A program made the position numbers and the translations under genes. From Coix lacryma-jobi var. lacryma-jobi (lineage: Eukaryota > Streptophyta > Magnoliopsida > Poales > Poaceae), in the NCBI GenBank assembly GCA_009763385.1, contig CM019823.1:95925104-95989103 (forward strand): a stretch of DNA of 64,000 bases, read 5' to 3'. Under the pieces are notes generated by a model that was given only the letters and a program-made list of their open reading frames with translations, was not told where the DNA came from and made no database searches. Shown here piece after piece: positions 31,522 to 45,283 of the stretch. Each line of letters opens with the position of its first letter. Positions within the stretch are counted from its first letter, which is position 1.

Positions 31522-34500
31522 AGCATTTCTGGCGCCGTTGCCGGGGAACGGTAGATCATCTTAAGTCTTAGTCTAACCTTGTAATCACACTTTTATCTTT
31601 TTCCTTTTTGTCCCAGTCTTTTCATTATTTTGTTTTCATTCTTATGAATGTTGTTTTTGAATTCCACTCTTATCTATCACTACCCCATGAGCAAGCTATA
31701 ACCAGTAGAATCCTTACACCCCATCATAATACCTGGTTATGAGCTATGCCTACCTTTCTGCTACACTGTCCTTGTAATGAGCATAGAAATATAATTATGA
31801 AAATATTCCTTCGGGTATTTTGTCACTAACCTTTATAGGTCTGGAGCAGAAACGAACGAAGGAACAACAAACACAAGGTATGTCCAACCTATCATCATGC
31901 AACATTGAATTACATTCATCCAATCTTGATTTGTGCAAAATCCAAGCTTGGGGAATAGACTTTCTAAGAACATCTCTTGCCATGTTGCTATGTTGGTTGT
32001 CCCTACCTTTAAGATATGCTCATCATGCTCTTTCATCTGAGTAAATCTCTATAATGCCTTCATGTTACCTTTATTTGCTATAGTATATGTTTAGGTTTGA
32101 AGTACTTTCATACATCTCTTAAATGAAGCATGGTGCCTAGTTTAGGAGTGGGTGATCTTGCTTTCAAAGGCCTTTAATTTAAGCATGCTTAGGTTAGAAT
32201 GCCCTCTTAAATCAAATTAGACGTGGTGTCTAGGTTGGTTTTTGAGCCGACAGTATGCTATAGTGGATGTTGGATATTTTGTTGGACTAACCCCTGCAGG
32301 GAAACTTTCAATATCAATTTGGGAAAGTCCGGAGATGAACTCACGCTGGAGATGAAGAGACACATGAACTTCAACAACTTTTCACAATGAAGACTCAGCT
32401 CATTCATCATGGATGAAAGAACTGTGAGTATCAAAGTTTATTATTTTGTCTTCTACTGCAAGTTATCTTTTGTCTTGAATCATGTTAAAGTGCAGCCAAC
32501 ACATAATAGTCTATGCTAAAACAATCCTCAAAACATCTTTTATTAGCATAGATGCAAAATACATAAGTTATGGATAACAACCCATGCTTAAAATTCTTGC
32601 AATCCTTCGGGTATATGTCCACTAACATTATGCAGGAGAGAAATTTTGCTCATCCATGGTTTGGTGTGAACATTGAAGATCCAAAACTCAAACCATAGAC
32701 ACACAAACCTACTCTCAGATCACAAAAGGTGCTAGCCTAGCTTTGAGTCTTGCTTGGGCGCTGATGACAAACAGGATGCAACTTACCTCGTATGAGACAA
32801 CCTATGCCTGCAACCATCATTGCCCAAGACATCAAGACAAGAAGTGGGAAGTTATCCTCTTTTCTAATCAAGAGCTAGCTTGGGAGACAAGATGATACCA
32901 CTACAACAATAGCAAGATCTACAAGTCAAACACATGAACATGCTGTTGGGAGTCCATCTACATCACAAGCCAGCCTGGGAGAGACAATTCCGTTGTCTAT
33001 ATGTGTTTGACAATCAAAGGGAGGAAGGAGAAACCAACTTCAAGACATATTGATCATACCTATCACTTTGATCAGTACAAACCACTAGATGCTGTCCCAG
33101 TCGAGAAGAAGAATATGATCCACCACTCATTCTTGGAAGATTGTTCTTAAACACCATCAATGTTATCATCTTTATCGGACCTGGAGAAGTCAACTTTTGG
33201 ATCTTTCGCTACACCTTCAACAACTACATCACTTATGAGCAGCCAAAGAGAACCAAGAGAAGACATTGAAGGGAGAACGAACTACCAAGAATTGAGGAGG
33301 GCATCATGAAGGATGAAGCCACTGCACCACAAGAGTTAGGAGATGGAGAGATAATACCTGATCCAGTAAATCAAGAAGAACAACCGATAAGATCTCCATC
33401 ATCTAGACACTGTGGAGAGGACAAGTCTCAGTCGTGATATTACAAGACAAAAGACTCTCATGGAGGCACTCGAGTAGTAGCTCTAAATTTGAGTCTCTTG
33501 CCAACCCAATGATTAGAAAAACAAGAAAGGTTCACAAGAGAAGAATGCGGAACTATCCCTACATCCTCATAATAAAAATTGATACAAGAAAGAGAGAGGA
33601 TCCTAGTCAGCATACTCGAGAAACAATGTGCCTTCATTGATAAGTCGACACAAGAGAAGGAAGGTCGATACCTCTAAATATGATTCCACTGTGATCTTCC
33701 TCCTCTAAAGCACACTGCGAGACGAGCAAGAGAAGATAAGCCAGCTAGACAAGAGGAGCTTCCACAAGGTGGTTCAACACAATCACTTTCCAATGACAAA
33801 ATAACATTTCAAGGTAAGTAACCATCACTTTAAAAGCTTCTTGATTCTAGTATGAACATTAATAAAGAACTAAACATGTTTAAGTTGCACCTCACTTGAT
33901 CCAACCTAATCAACTCAACATGTTTAGTCCTTCGATCTTTGTTTCTAGCTTTACTCTCTTGAATCTCACTGTCTTAACTAAATGAGCTAAAATGTTGTGC
34001 ATCTAACCTTTGGAAGGTGATATATCTCAATTATGAAAAGATCGACACTTTATGCATAGATTATCCTTCCTTGGGTTAAGTAATTTGATCTGTTAAATAT
34101 TTTAAGATGCTACTTTCGTGCTCATCCTCTGATCCTATCACTCATATTAAGATTGAATAGAACACATAAACAACAAGTTTGTCTTGTGCAACGTGCCTAA
34201 GGTTAGAGAGGAAAATAAACAAACTTTTGGTTCTGTTGGTGTTTTCCACCAACAGAGCCCATGCACTTGATCTCTACCTTGTCTTTATGAGCAGGACATA
34301 CTCTTGAGCAAACATGGATAAGTTCATCACTCCCAAATTCTATAGAGTAAAGGTCCTAGATCTGCAAGAACATGCACACTGAGCAAGATGCTGCCAGCTT
34401 CCATAATTAACGCTTCACTTCAAACTGCTCGACGAACGAAGAACAAGAGTGACACCATATCAAGAGGCATAAACAAGAAGGAATGATGGAAGACGTCGTA

Positions 34501-35531
34501 GTCAGAATTAGAGGTCATAAAGTCTCCACAGACTTCTTGATCCTCGACATGAGAAGACGATGATGTCCACCTCATCCTAGGAAAACCATTCCTCTACGCT
34601 ACAAGTACAATCATCTACAAGAGGAAATTCATTTTTCACTTTCCTAGAGAAAAGGCATGATACAACTTCATCAGCTACAGGCCCAATGAAACACTAAGAA
34701 TAAAATAAAAGTGAAAGACGCCTCTCTCAAAGCCAAAGAAGACAAACTATCAAGAATAGAGAGGCCAATCATGAAGAAGAAGTTATCGACACTGTCCCAG
34801 AAAAGAAAGGAGAGAAACCTCAAGACAGTGAACCACGGGAAGTGAAGACTCAGACCAAGAAAGTATGAGAGAAAATGTCTGCACCTAAGAGGTACAATCA
34901 ATAACAACTTTCAAACGTCTGACATACCTTGGGAGGTCTGAACCAAGGGAAGGTTCGGTTCGTCGGACCTAAATATCCGAACCTTCGCCAAAAGGTAAAA
35001 ATCGGTAGTAGTATCTTTATATTACTTTGCTGCATATTCTCATATTCAATCCATAACCATTTCTTGCATCATCATATTTAATTCACAACACATTTTAATT
35101 TCTACATTACAAAACAAAAAAAAATATTCACTGCATCATAAAGCCCCATGTGAATAATTCTATGGCATGTAAAAACCCACAGGAATGTTCACCGTGGTGG
35201 CATAAAAATAAATAATAATAAAAATAAATATGCATGCATTTTCTCTTGCATCATAAAAATATTAAAATACAAAAATATTGAGAAAGAGATCTTACTAAAA
35301 TTCTAGACAACTAAGGCTTAAGTGGCCAACCATTAATGCTTAATCTGTTCCACAAGTTTTGTTGTATTGAGTTTCACAGGATTTGAAAGGCCAAAAAAAG
35401 TTGACAAGCAAGTGAATGCTCCATCTACTGTTGGAGCACTGTCTCAACAAACATCAACATCAATCAAAGCTCTGATAGAGGAAGGACATATCCGCTGCCA
35501 GTCTGCTACATTGCAAGATCGAACGACTACG
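31522..35531 (+). pseudogene. Primer site and degenerate gag-protease relics of element F
   Basis: The primer site TGGCGCCGTTGCCGGGGA lies at 31530-31547. No long frame follows, but two decayed aspartic-protease ends are readable. One is about 33094-33250 (EEEYDPPLILGRLFLNTIN, FNNYITYEQPKRTK). The other is about 34515-34690 (VSTDFLILDM, DVHLILGKPFLYATSTIIY, FHFPREKA stop YNFISY). Between and before them are gag-like low-complexity pieces. A perfect hairpin CTGTTGGTG / CACCAACAG lies at 34233-34255. G interrupts F at 35532; CTACG at 35527-35531 is its left target copy. Confidence 0.55.
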
Positions 35532-38500
35532 TGTAATACTCTGGTGTTAAACAAACTAAAACTTGACATGTCATCATATGCATTAGCATTTCATCTGAGT
35601 TGATAATCTGAATATGCATTCACTAAAAACAAGTTTTTTTTTCATACTTGTGCTTAGTGGATAAGAAGTGCTTAGTTGAAACCCTAGTTATGCTTTCTTA
35701 TGTGGTGAATAGTGCTTTTATATATAAGGGTAGTATGGTAATTTCTTATATAGTAATTGAACTTTTGACCCAACTTTGGTATTATGTCTCAAAGGTGTAT
35801 TGGAACATGTTTCAAGTCACCATTGAGGTATAATTCAAATTGGATTGAAATTCAACTAATTTGTTTATTTAATTTAAAAATCCTCTTTTATCCCTTTATT
35901 AGCAATCAAAATCTAAAAAGAATTTGAGTATGCTTCAAAAAGAAAAGTTGCTCATTTTTTGATAAAGATCAACTTTGGTGTTTAAAGTTTTTCAAGTTCT
36001 TATTTGAAATCAGAAGTAATTGTGAAAATACCCTTTTGCCCTTTTTGTCCCCTTTTGATTTTCAAACTCTAATTCAAAAACTAAGTATATTTGCTCTTGT
36101 TGCTAAAATAAAAGATGTTCAGTTTTGAATTCTGAGCGTTTGATATTTAACATATTTTTCAACTTATATTCAAAATTCTAAAGTAATTTCAAATTTCAAA
36201 AGGGTAGAAAGGAGAAAGGGGGGGGATAAGCTCTTACTCCTGTTCATGGCGGCAGAAGAGCCGATCTTTTGATCGCCTGCTCTCGCGCGTGGATGATGAT
36301 CTCTCTCGAACATGCGCGCGACCGAGTCCGTGGCAAGGTTGAGCTGCTGCTGGCGCTCTCCCTCGCGTCGTGGCGTCTCCTCCTGTGCTCGCCGTCGTCG
36401 AGTTGCCACCAAAGCACCGACGGGAACCATCTGACCCCAATCCTCAAATTCACCGCACTCAAGCATCCTCATCCCAATTGACCGCGGCTATAACCTCCTT
36501 ACCTCCTTACGCATCTCCAGAACCCATCCATTCTTCCGCTACTGTCTCAAAGCGCCTGTGCTCGGCGTTCTTCTTCTGCCGGGCAAAATCACCGCCGCGC
36601 TCTACCTCACCGTGGCCAGCTCCACCGGGCACTCCTCTACTCTCCCTGTCTTTTGTTTCCGTTTCACCTTGACTCCAGAATGCTCATCGGCTTGGTGGTT
36701 TTCCTTTTTGTGCTCAGGTCTCGCCGGAACACCGCTTGTCTCGCCGGAGGAGTTCGCCGCCGCAAGCCACTGCTCTGTGGACTCCTCCTTCCGTTCCTTC
36801 TCCGCTCGAACCAACTACACAGGCAGCACCAGGGTGAGCTACTGAAGCTTCCTAGCCCTCCGTTACTTCTACCGACCTAGGTTCGCCGGAACAGCTTCGC
36901 CGTGGCTCGGTCCGCCGCCGTGCGTGGCCAGACCTCACCGGAGCGGTAGCGTTTAGGGTTAGAGGCTCTATCGGCCGCGGGTGACACGCCGGTGATGATG
37001 CTCGCGTCTGTTAAGTCTCTTCTGGCCGGAGATGGCCGGCGTAAGGCTCGCCGTCGCTCGGTGCGACGTCGTGCGCTCGGGCCACGGTCGAGGACCTCCT
37101 AGTTGTAAAGACGAGAAGTTCCAGGGTGTTGGTTGCAAAACCCGCGACTCAGGTGAATAGCGCTCTGGACTGCGGGTTAGTTTCGTTTAAGCCGAAGGGC
37201 TTTTCTGCAAAGTTGCCGAGGCACGCGGGCAGAGTCTGGGGTCGGCTTTCGAGCGCGATGGGCCGCGCCGGGGCAGGGCGCAAGCCCAGTTTGGGCTAGA
37301 TTTAGGTTTTTTTTTCTGGCTTTTTGCACAGTAGCTAGTTTTGTTATTTTTGCTCTAATTTTCTATAGCTCTGTTAATTATGAAATTGACATGTAAGATG
37401 ATAGCATGTCTGTGCTAATAAAAATTATAAAACTTGTGTTTTGAGTAATTACTATAACAATTAAATCTGCACTTTAATTAATGAATGCAACTTTAATGAA
37501 TTATGTGATTTCCTGTGTTTCTCCAAAAATCATGGAATTTGACATGTGAGTTATGTCACTAATATCTACCTTCATGATTAATTTTACCTCTGTTTGAATA
37601 AGTATGATTTGTTTATAACTAAATGCTATTTAGAGTGATTTATAAATAAATAAAAATGTGTAATCCTTTAGGTTTGTGTGCATTTTTTGATTTGTTTGAC
37701 AACCAAGGAAACACTAGCATGATTTGCTCCCTGGTTATGGATCCTTTATATAATTGATCTTTTGTTGCTTGTTGGTTACATAACCTTGCTTAATAAAGAT
37801 AATAAAAATTTGTTTAAGAATAATCTATGGTTTAATAGCTAAGTTAGTTTTGTTGGTTTGCAACTTTACCGTGATGAAAGATTGTTTGAATAAATGTCTA
37901 CAGCTTAGAAAATTTCCATCTTTACCATGGTCATATCATAAGCATCTCATTGATCATGCATATGCACTTCTACGTGTAGATCTCGTTTCGGAAGGACCGG
38001 ATCCTCAGTGGGTTTCTCCTGAGTGTGTGGATCCTTCTACTTTTTTAGAATCTCCGGACTTCGCTAATCAACAAGGCAAGCCCGGACATTAAACCTATCC
38101 TTGTATTTTGATAAAGTTATTTATATCACTTGAGTTATATGATGCATTAAGTGAATAGGAGTATGTGAGCCTTTTTGATGCATTACCAACCTTGATGATT
38201 CAAATACTTAACCTTGATACCCGTTTTATGAAAATGCTTAGTATGCTTAGCCTTGGTTTACTACTTCATAATAGTAGGTGCTTTTGAAAATGGTTGCTAT
38301 GTTATGGAAGTCATGAATCTTGAAATAACATGATAACAATAGTAACTTACATCAAGAATGGAGTCTTGTTGTAAGGTTACTCAACATAGGACCTTATCAT
38401 TGTTGGCCTGCTGTGATTGAGACCTTTGACAGACAGCCCACATGCGGTGGTAAGCCTCGTCTATAGCTATTCCGATACTTGAGAACGGATAACCGCGTAC

Positions 38501-39407
38501 TGGGAGTGGAGAGATGGCGGGAGTAGCGTGTACCCTCGGGGCTATGAGATAGTCGGGTTCGAGGTGTACTGTACTCTCGGGTGCGCGTGGACCCGTTGTA
38601 TGGGAGGATCTATAGATAGGGTTGACGTATGCAAGATTAAGTTCTACATATGTCGTGTGGTACTGAATCCCCAGCTGGGTTTGAACGATTCGAATCACCG
38701 TGTTTCCTCGGATATGGAACCTCAATCCACTGACCCGCACCGTAGTAATGAATTGGAATGCTTATGAAAGTTTGAGAATCTTTGGATAGTTATAAGGTTT
38801 AAGTTTAAGTTAAAACTTGTAAATAGGCTTTACTTTTAGTAAGCTTCTATGCAAAAGAAATATGTTGATCTTGCTAAAGCCTTACCTTGAATCCCTATAG
38901 CCTTCATACTTGAGTCTTCTCCTCTTTTCTAGACGGTTAAGTCTTGTTGAGTACTTTTGTACTCAAGGTTTGTTAACCTTTGTTGCAGGTGAGTTCATTG
39001 ATCATCCTTTTGGTGGTCAATGTTTCTTCACTCTTGTGGAGGAGAGTGATAATGACTCTGATGTTTGACCTTGGGCAAGTAACAAAAAATTATGTGGAAT
39101 ATGTAATATGAAGTTCCGAACCTTTTATGTAATAAGTACTTATGGGTTGTAAACTTTAAAATCTAAGCTTCGATCTATGTTATATAATCTTTCCTTTTTA
39201 CTCTGATTTATCTTATCTATAAAACTATTATAATACTATGATGCTTGATGAGGGAAGTCCTGAAAAGAATGTAACGTGGATGATTCGGGTTTCCCGAGGA
39301 CACCCGACAGATCTTTTGAGTCATTTGGAACTCATGCACGCCAATCAGAGGTCTTTAGGACAATGATGGGTGCATGTGGGCCACTTAATTCAGGAGGTTC
39401 TGCCACA
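35532..39407 (+). repeat. 5' LTR of element G (3,876 bp)
   Basis: TGTAATACTC to CTGCCACA. Compared with the 3' LTR, differences are few and often C-to-T or one-base homopolymer indels. The GC-rich block 36230-37260 has open frames on both strands without recognisable domains. The GAGTAC hairpin lies at 38949-38964, followed by TTTGTTGCAG at 38988. Confidence 0.9.
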
Positions 39408-39409
39408 GC

Positions 39410-39421
39410 TGGTATCAGAGC
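39410..39421 (+). other. Primer-binding site of element G
   Basis: TGGTATCAGAGC, exact Met-tRNA initiator complement, two bases after the LTR end. Confidence 0.9.
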
Positions 39422-39902
39422 AGGTTCCCTTAGAAAAGTATAACAGTATACATTTTTGAAAACTTCAAAAGTTTTGAGTCAAACTAAATTTCGAATTAGT
39501 TTGAGTCCAAATTGCTTCTAATACTTGTCTTATTCTTCTGACTTGCCTTAATTCATTCTTTAGACTTATCCTTCTATCTAAATGAATATGTTTTTAGTAT
39601 AGCTATGGTGATATTTATATCTAAGGAACAATACTTATAACTTTATAATATTGCCCTAATTGTGAAAAGAAAGTTTATTCACTTTTATAATAAGTGACTA
39701 CTTTAAAGTAATTGTTTGTTTGATGTATGCTTTGTTCGTAAGTACGATTCATGCATCATGATTGATAACATATAATTAACTTTTCCCTCTTAGAAGTTAT
39801 ATCTAAATAGAGTCTATATACCTACCTAATTATAAAACTCTGTCTCTTAATCTTGGAACATATATAGTTCTAATTTTCAAAATATAAATATTTTTTTAGC
39901 AA

Positions 39903-40448
39903 ATGGTCCGTACCAAGCAAACGACACGCAAGTGTACCGGACCTCGAGGTGTTCCTCGACACGTTCTTGCCCCAAGAGATGATGAACCCACAGATAGTGT
40001 GGGAAGCAACCAGCCAGTGGTTGCTTATGAAGAAGGTGAAGGAAGTAACAGTGCCTCGTCACAACTTCAGGCGGAAGTAGACCGCCTGTACATGGAGTTG
40101 GCAAGGGCAAATGAAGAAAGGATGAGGGGCACCAGAGAGAAGGAAGAGTTACGTGAGCAGTTGCAATACCACCACGAGCAACATCAAGAGTATGAGTGCA
40201 AGTGAAGGAAGGCTGTTGAGCAGAGGAATTGGGCACGAACCCGAGTGGATGTAATGAGGGACAATCAGAACCTCATGCAGATCCATCATGCTGACCTACA
40301 TAGGCAGGTAGAGGAGCTGACTGCACAGTTGCAGCCAGAACCTGCTACGCCACCTACTCCGGAGACGGAATCTGAGGTGGAAGCAGAGGAAGAAGAAGAT
40401 GAGAAATTAGAGCCGGTGGAGTATGAAGTCTTATCTGGGGAAGAGTGA
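39903..40448 (+). pseudogene. ORF1 of element G: histone-H3-tail-like, coiled coil, acidic C-terminus
   Basis: 182 codons including the final stop, interrupted once by TGA at 40203-40205 (after YECK); both sides are in the same frame. The N-terminus MVRTKQTTRKCTG matches the H3 tail at R2, T3, K4, Q5, T6, R8, K9, T11 and G12. Val after Met also allows Met removal. A long coiled coil follows (about residues 54-95, LQAEVDRLYMELARANEERM), more helix after the stop (HRQVEELTAQLQ) and a strongly acidic tail (ESEVEAEEEEDEKLEP). The spacer is shorter than in C ORF1 and lacks C's globular region. The ATG follows a T-run and TTTTAG, a candidate 3' splice site. It sits between the primer site and gag-pol. 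The function is unknown; no histone fold, enzyme or zinc finger is seen. Confidence 0.82.
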
Positions 40449-40668
40449 TAGACCTAGAGGTTGAATAGACATGAGATGTATCCTAGTGTGACCCTTCTGA
40501 CTTTGTAACCTAGTTAGTCGGAAAACCTCTAGTATGGTCAGTTGTGCAAGATAGTGGTGTCAGTAGTCCTGCCCAAGAACGGACTTGTATGATAAATAAG
40601 TTGAGCATGGTATGCATGTTATGATGTATATATATGAATATTAATCAAACTATGGTTTGTTTAAACAG

Positions 40669-43600
40669 ATGCCTGTTAACACTTGTGGCGCTAATGCTGC
40701 CCATGGTGGGGAGGATATCCCTAATGCACCACCAGTTCCACCCTCTTTGGCTGATGCAATTGCAGCGTTGGTCAATGCAACAACTCTGTTAGCACAAAAT
40801 CAGAATGGTGGTCAACGTGGTCATGGCCGTAATAACAGGGAAGAGACAACATATGTTGATTTCACTGATACCCGTCCGCCAGTGTTCACTAAAGCTGATG
40901 AACCTCTTGAAGCTGATGATTGGCTCCGCACCATGGAACAAAAATTCAGTCTTATCAACTGCACTGAAGTTCAGAAGCCAGCTTTTGCAGCTCAACAACT
41001 TCGAGGAGCCGCAGGGGTTTGGTGGGCAAATTTACTAGCTGTTCAACCAGCCGGCCACCGAATCACTTGGGCTAAATTCAAGGAGGCCTTCAGGGCTCAT
41101 TATATTCCAGATGGGGTTATGAAGATGAAGCTTGAAGAGTTCTTAGCTCTCCGTCAGGGAGACGAGCCAGTTATGCAGTACATTGGGAAATTTAATCATC
41201 TGTCCCAATATGCCTTTGACCATGTCAATACTGATGAGAAGAAGAAGTCATGTTTCATGAGAGGATTGAATACAAAGCTTCAGTCTATGATGACAACTTG
41301 TGGTAATATGAATTATCATGAGATAGTGAATGTTGCTATAGCTAGTGAAGAAAAGAATCGCAAGCATAAGGAGGCTAAGAAGAAGAAGGGATTTGTGTCA
41401 GGGCCTGGATCATCTGGCGGCAACAAGAAGCGTCAGAGGCTCGTATATCATCCAGTCCAGCGGTTCCGCCCATCTTATCGTCCACCGTACCGTCCGCCTC
41501 AGCAACAGAATTTTCAGAGTACTTTTGCAAGGCCTGCTATGCCTTTTAATGTTCAATGTCAGCAGAATGTTCCTGCTATTCGTCCACCAGTGCCACAAGC
41601 TACAAATTATCCATGCTACAATTGTGGAAAGGCTGGACATTTCTCCCGTGAATGTCCTTATCCCAAGCAGAATGTTTCCAATGCCAATGTACCAAGGTCA
41701 GCGGGCAATCAGCAAGCAAATCAGAACAAGGGAAATGCACAAAATAATCAGAAGGGTAAGGGTACTCAGAAAACAGGAAAGGTTTTCCATACTCAGATAG
41801 AAGCTATTCCTGAAGGAGAACCTGCTATGCTTGGTATGTTCCCTGTTGCTCAACACCCAGCAATTACACTTTTTGATTCTAGTGCATCACATACTTTCAT
41901 GAATAGAGCATTTGCGGAAAAGCATAATATACCTATTGGTGAAACCAAAGATAAGTTCTTTATACAGTCACCTGGGGGTCGACTATGTACTAAGGAAATG
42001 GTACATCAGGTACCTATAGATCTGGGTGGAAATATATTTCCAACCTCCATGATAGTTTTAAAAGATCCAAGTATAGATGTGATCTTGGGTATGAACTGGA
42101 TGAACCAAAGAGGTGCAGTGATAGACACCTTGAATAGAACCGTCAAGCTCAACTTACCTAATAGCAAATCTCAACTTCTTGTCCATCTTCCTACTCTTAA
42201 GAGGGCAATTGAGCGAGTGTGTGCTACCTCTGTCAAAGAAATCCAAAACATTCCGGTGGTCTGTGAGTTTCCTGATGTATTCCCAGAAGATTTACCTGGT
42301 CTGTCACCTGATCGTGATGTGGAGTTTGAAATAGAACTCAAACCAGGAACTGCACCTATAGTAAGAAGAGCTTATAGAATGCCACCAAAAGAGTTAGCAG
42401 AGTTGAAAACTCAGTTGCAAGGTTTGATAGATAAAGGTTTCATTCGACCCAGTTCATCACCATGGGGTTGTCCAGCAATCTTTGTGAAAAAGAAGGACCA
42501 CACCTTGAGGCTATGTGTTGATTATCGTCCCTTGAATGAAGTGACAATCAAGAACAAGTATCCTTTGCCCCGAATTGATCTTCTCTTTGATCAACTTGCT
42601 GGTGCGAAGGTATTCTCGAAGATAGATTTAAGATCGGGGTATCATCAGATCAAGATCAAACCAGAAGATGTTCCAAAAATAGCATTCACTACCAGATATG
42701 GTCTATATGAATATCTAGTCATGTCTTTTGGTCTTACCAATGCCCCAGCACACTTCATGTATTTGATGAATTCAGTGTTCATGCCAGAGCTAGATAAGTT
42801 CGTGGTTGTGTTTATTGATGACATTCTCATCTATTCCAAAACCAAAGAAGAGCATGCAGAACATCTCAGGATAGTGTTGACTCGCCTGAGAGAACATCAG
42901 TTATATGCTAAATTCAGTAAATGTGAATTCTGGATAGACAAAGTTCAATTCTTGGGTCATGTTCTGTCAGCTGAAGGTGTTGCAGTAGATCCAAGCAAAG
43001 TCCAAGAAGTTCTTGACTGGAAGTCGCCAACTTCAGTACATCAAGTTTGGAGTTTCTTAGGATTAGCAGGGTATTATCGTAGATTTATCCCTGACTTCTC
43101 CAAGATCTCTAAACCAATGACAACATTGTTAAAGAATGACACCAAGTTTGTTTGGTCAACGGAATGTGAAGAAGTTTTTCAGACTTTGAAAAAGTTTTTG
43201 ACAACTGCACCAGTTTTGGCTCAGCCAGACATTGAAAAATCCTTTGATGTTTATTGTGATGCTTCAGGCAAAGGCATTGGGTGTGTACTGATGCAAGAAG
43301 GCAGAGTTATTGCCTATGCTTCACGATAGCTTAAACGACACGAAGAACATTATCCGACACATGACCTAGAGTTGGCAGCTGTAGTCCATGCTCTGAAGAT
43401 CTGGCGACATTATTTGTTAGGTAATATTTGTCACATATACACTGATCATAAAAGCTTGAAATACATCTTCACTCAGTCTGAGTTGAATATGCGTCAGAGA
43501 AGATGGTTAGAACTGATAAAAGATTATGATATTAAAGTGCACTATCACCCAGGTAAAGCCAATGTAGTGGCAGATGCACTCAGTCAAAAGGGTTATTGCA

Positions 43601-45144
43601 ATTGTCTGGAAGTCAAGCCGATAGATATTACCTTGTGCCATGAGTTTGAAAGGCTAAGTCTTGAAATGATTTCACAAGGAAATCTTGCAAATGTGACCGT
43701 TCAATCATCCATTAAAGATCAGATCATTGCAGCCCAGAAGGAAAACAAGGGTATGATCCATCTGAAAGAAAAGATTCACTCTGAGCAGAATTCCAATTTC
43801 AAAATAGATGAAGCTAGAGTAATTTGGTTTAAGGATCGGTTAGTGGTTCCAAAGGTTCCTGAGCTCAAAAAGCAGATTCTTGATGAAGCTCATGCAACAA
43901 GATTTTCAGTACATCCAGGCAGTAATAAGATGTATCATGATCTGAAACAGAGATTCTGGTGGACTAAGATGAAACTTGAAATTGCTAGTTATATAGCTAA
44001 ATGTGATACTTGTCAGAAAGTGAAGGCAATTCATCTTAGGTCTGCTGGAGAATTGCAACCATTGCCAATTCCATCTTGGAAGTGGGATGATATTAGTATG
44101 GACTTTATAGTGGGTCTGCCCAGAACATCAAAAGGGTTTGATTCCATATGGGTCATTGTTGATCGTCTGACCAAATCAGCTCATTTCATATCTGTTAAAA
44201 CAGCATATCCAGCATCTACCTATGCCAAGATATATTTTGACAGAATTGTAAGTTTGCATGGCATTCCAAAGACTATCGTGTCTGATAGAGGGACACAATT
44301 TGTCAATGTCTTCTGGAGGCACTTACATGAGTCTTTGGGTACCAAGCTTTTGCATAGTACAGCGTATCATCCACAGACCGGGGGTCAAACTGAAAGAGTT
44401 AATCAGATCTTAGAAGATATGTTAAGATCCTGTGTACTCAATTATTCAGAGAAATGGGATGAATGTTTGCCTTTAGCAGAGTTTTCATACAATAATAGTT
44501 ATCAAGAGAGCATTAAGATGGCACCATTTGAAGCTCTGTATGGCAGAAGATGCAGAACACCGTTAAGTTGGTCTGAACCTGGAGAACGTAGTCTCTTTGG
44601 AGTTGACTTAGTTAAAGAAGCTGAAGAAAAAGTCAGATTGATTCGAGAGAACATGAAGAAAGCACAATCCAGGCAAAAGAGTTATGCTGATAAGAGACGA
44701 CGGTCTCTTACCTTTAAAGTTGGTGAGTATGTCTATCTCAAGGTATCACCAATGAAAGGAGTTACTCGATTTGGAATCAAAGGAAAGTTGGCACCACGAT
44801 ATATAGGTCCCTATCAGATTCTTAAAAGGTGTGGAAAGGTGGCATATCAACTTGATTTACCACCACAGCTATCATTAGTTCATAATGTGTTCCATGTCTC
44901 TCAGTTAAAGAAATGTCTTCAAGTGCCTGATCATGTCATTCATGTTGAAGAGATTGAATTAGAGCCTGATCTGACATACTCAGAATATCCTATCAAGATT
45001 CTGGACCAGAAAGATCGAGTCACTTGAAAAAGAACTGTCAAATTCTACAAAGTTCAATGGAATCAACATACTGAAGAAGAAGCCACGTGGGAGTCGGAAG
45101 AGTTTCTCTTAGAAAGTTTTCCTGAGTTTCTTTCTTCTGTATAA
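40669..45144 (+). pseudogene. gag-pol polyprotein of element G (two in-frame stops)
   Basis: A 1,491-residue frame with TAG at 43327-43329 and TGA at 45025-45027. Domains by residue: gag (about 60-230, RPPVFTKADEPLEADDWL), basic linker, zinc knuckle CYNCGKAGHFSREC (316-329), protease site LFDSSASHTF (D403; the usual glycine after the catalytic D-T/S is Ser), RT with FIDDIL at 715, RNase H (D864 in YCDAS; LELAAV; YTDHKSL; NVVADALS), integrase zinc (VHPGSNKMYHD; CDTCQK) and catalytic D1145, D1206, E1242 (35-residue spacing). It ends with VHNVFHVSQLKKC and a chromodomain end KVQWNQHTEEEATWE that lies after the second stop. The ATG follows TTTAAACAG. The stops fall in CGA/CAG-type codon contexts, as expected from methylated-cytosine decay. 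Confidence 0.92.
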
Positions 45145-45283
45145 TCCTTATAATCTGTTATATGATGACCTATCCCCTGCTTTATGTAAAGGTTAATAAT
45201 GGAAGTGTCTGACACATTTCCTTTTCCATTAGTTAGCCTACAGGTTAAATCTCGGAACGAGATTTCTTTCAGGGGGAGGGAGC

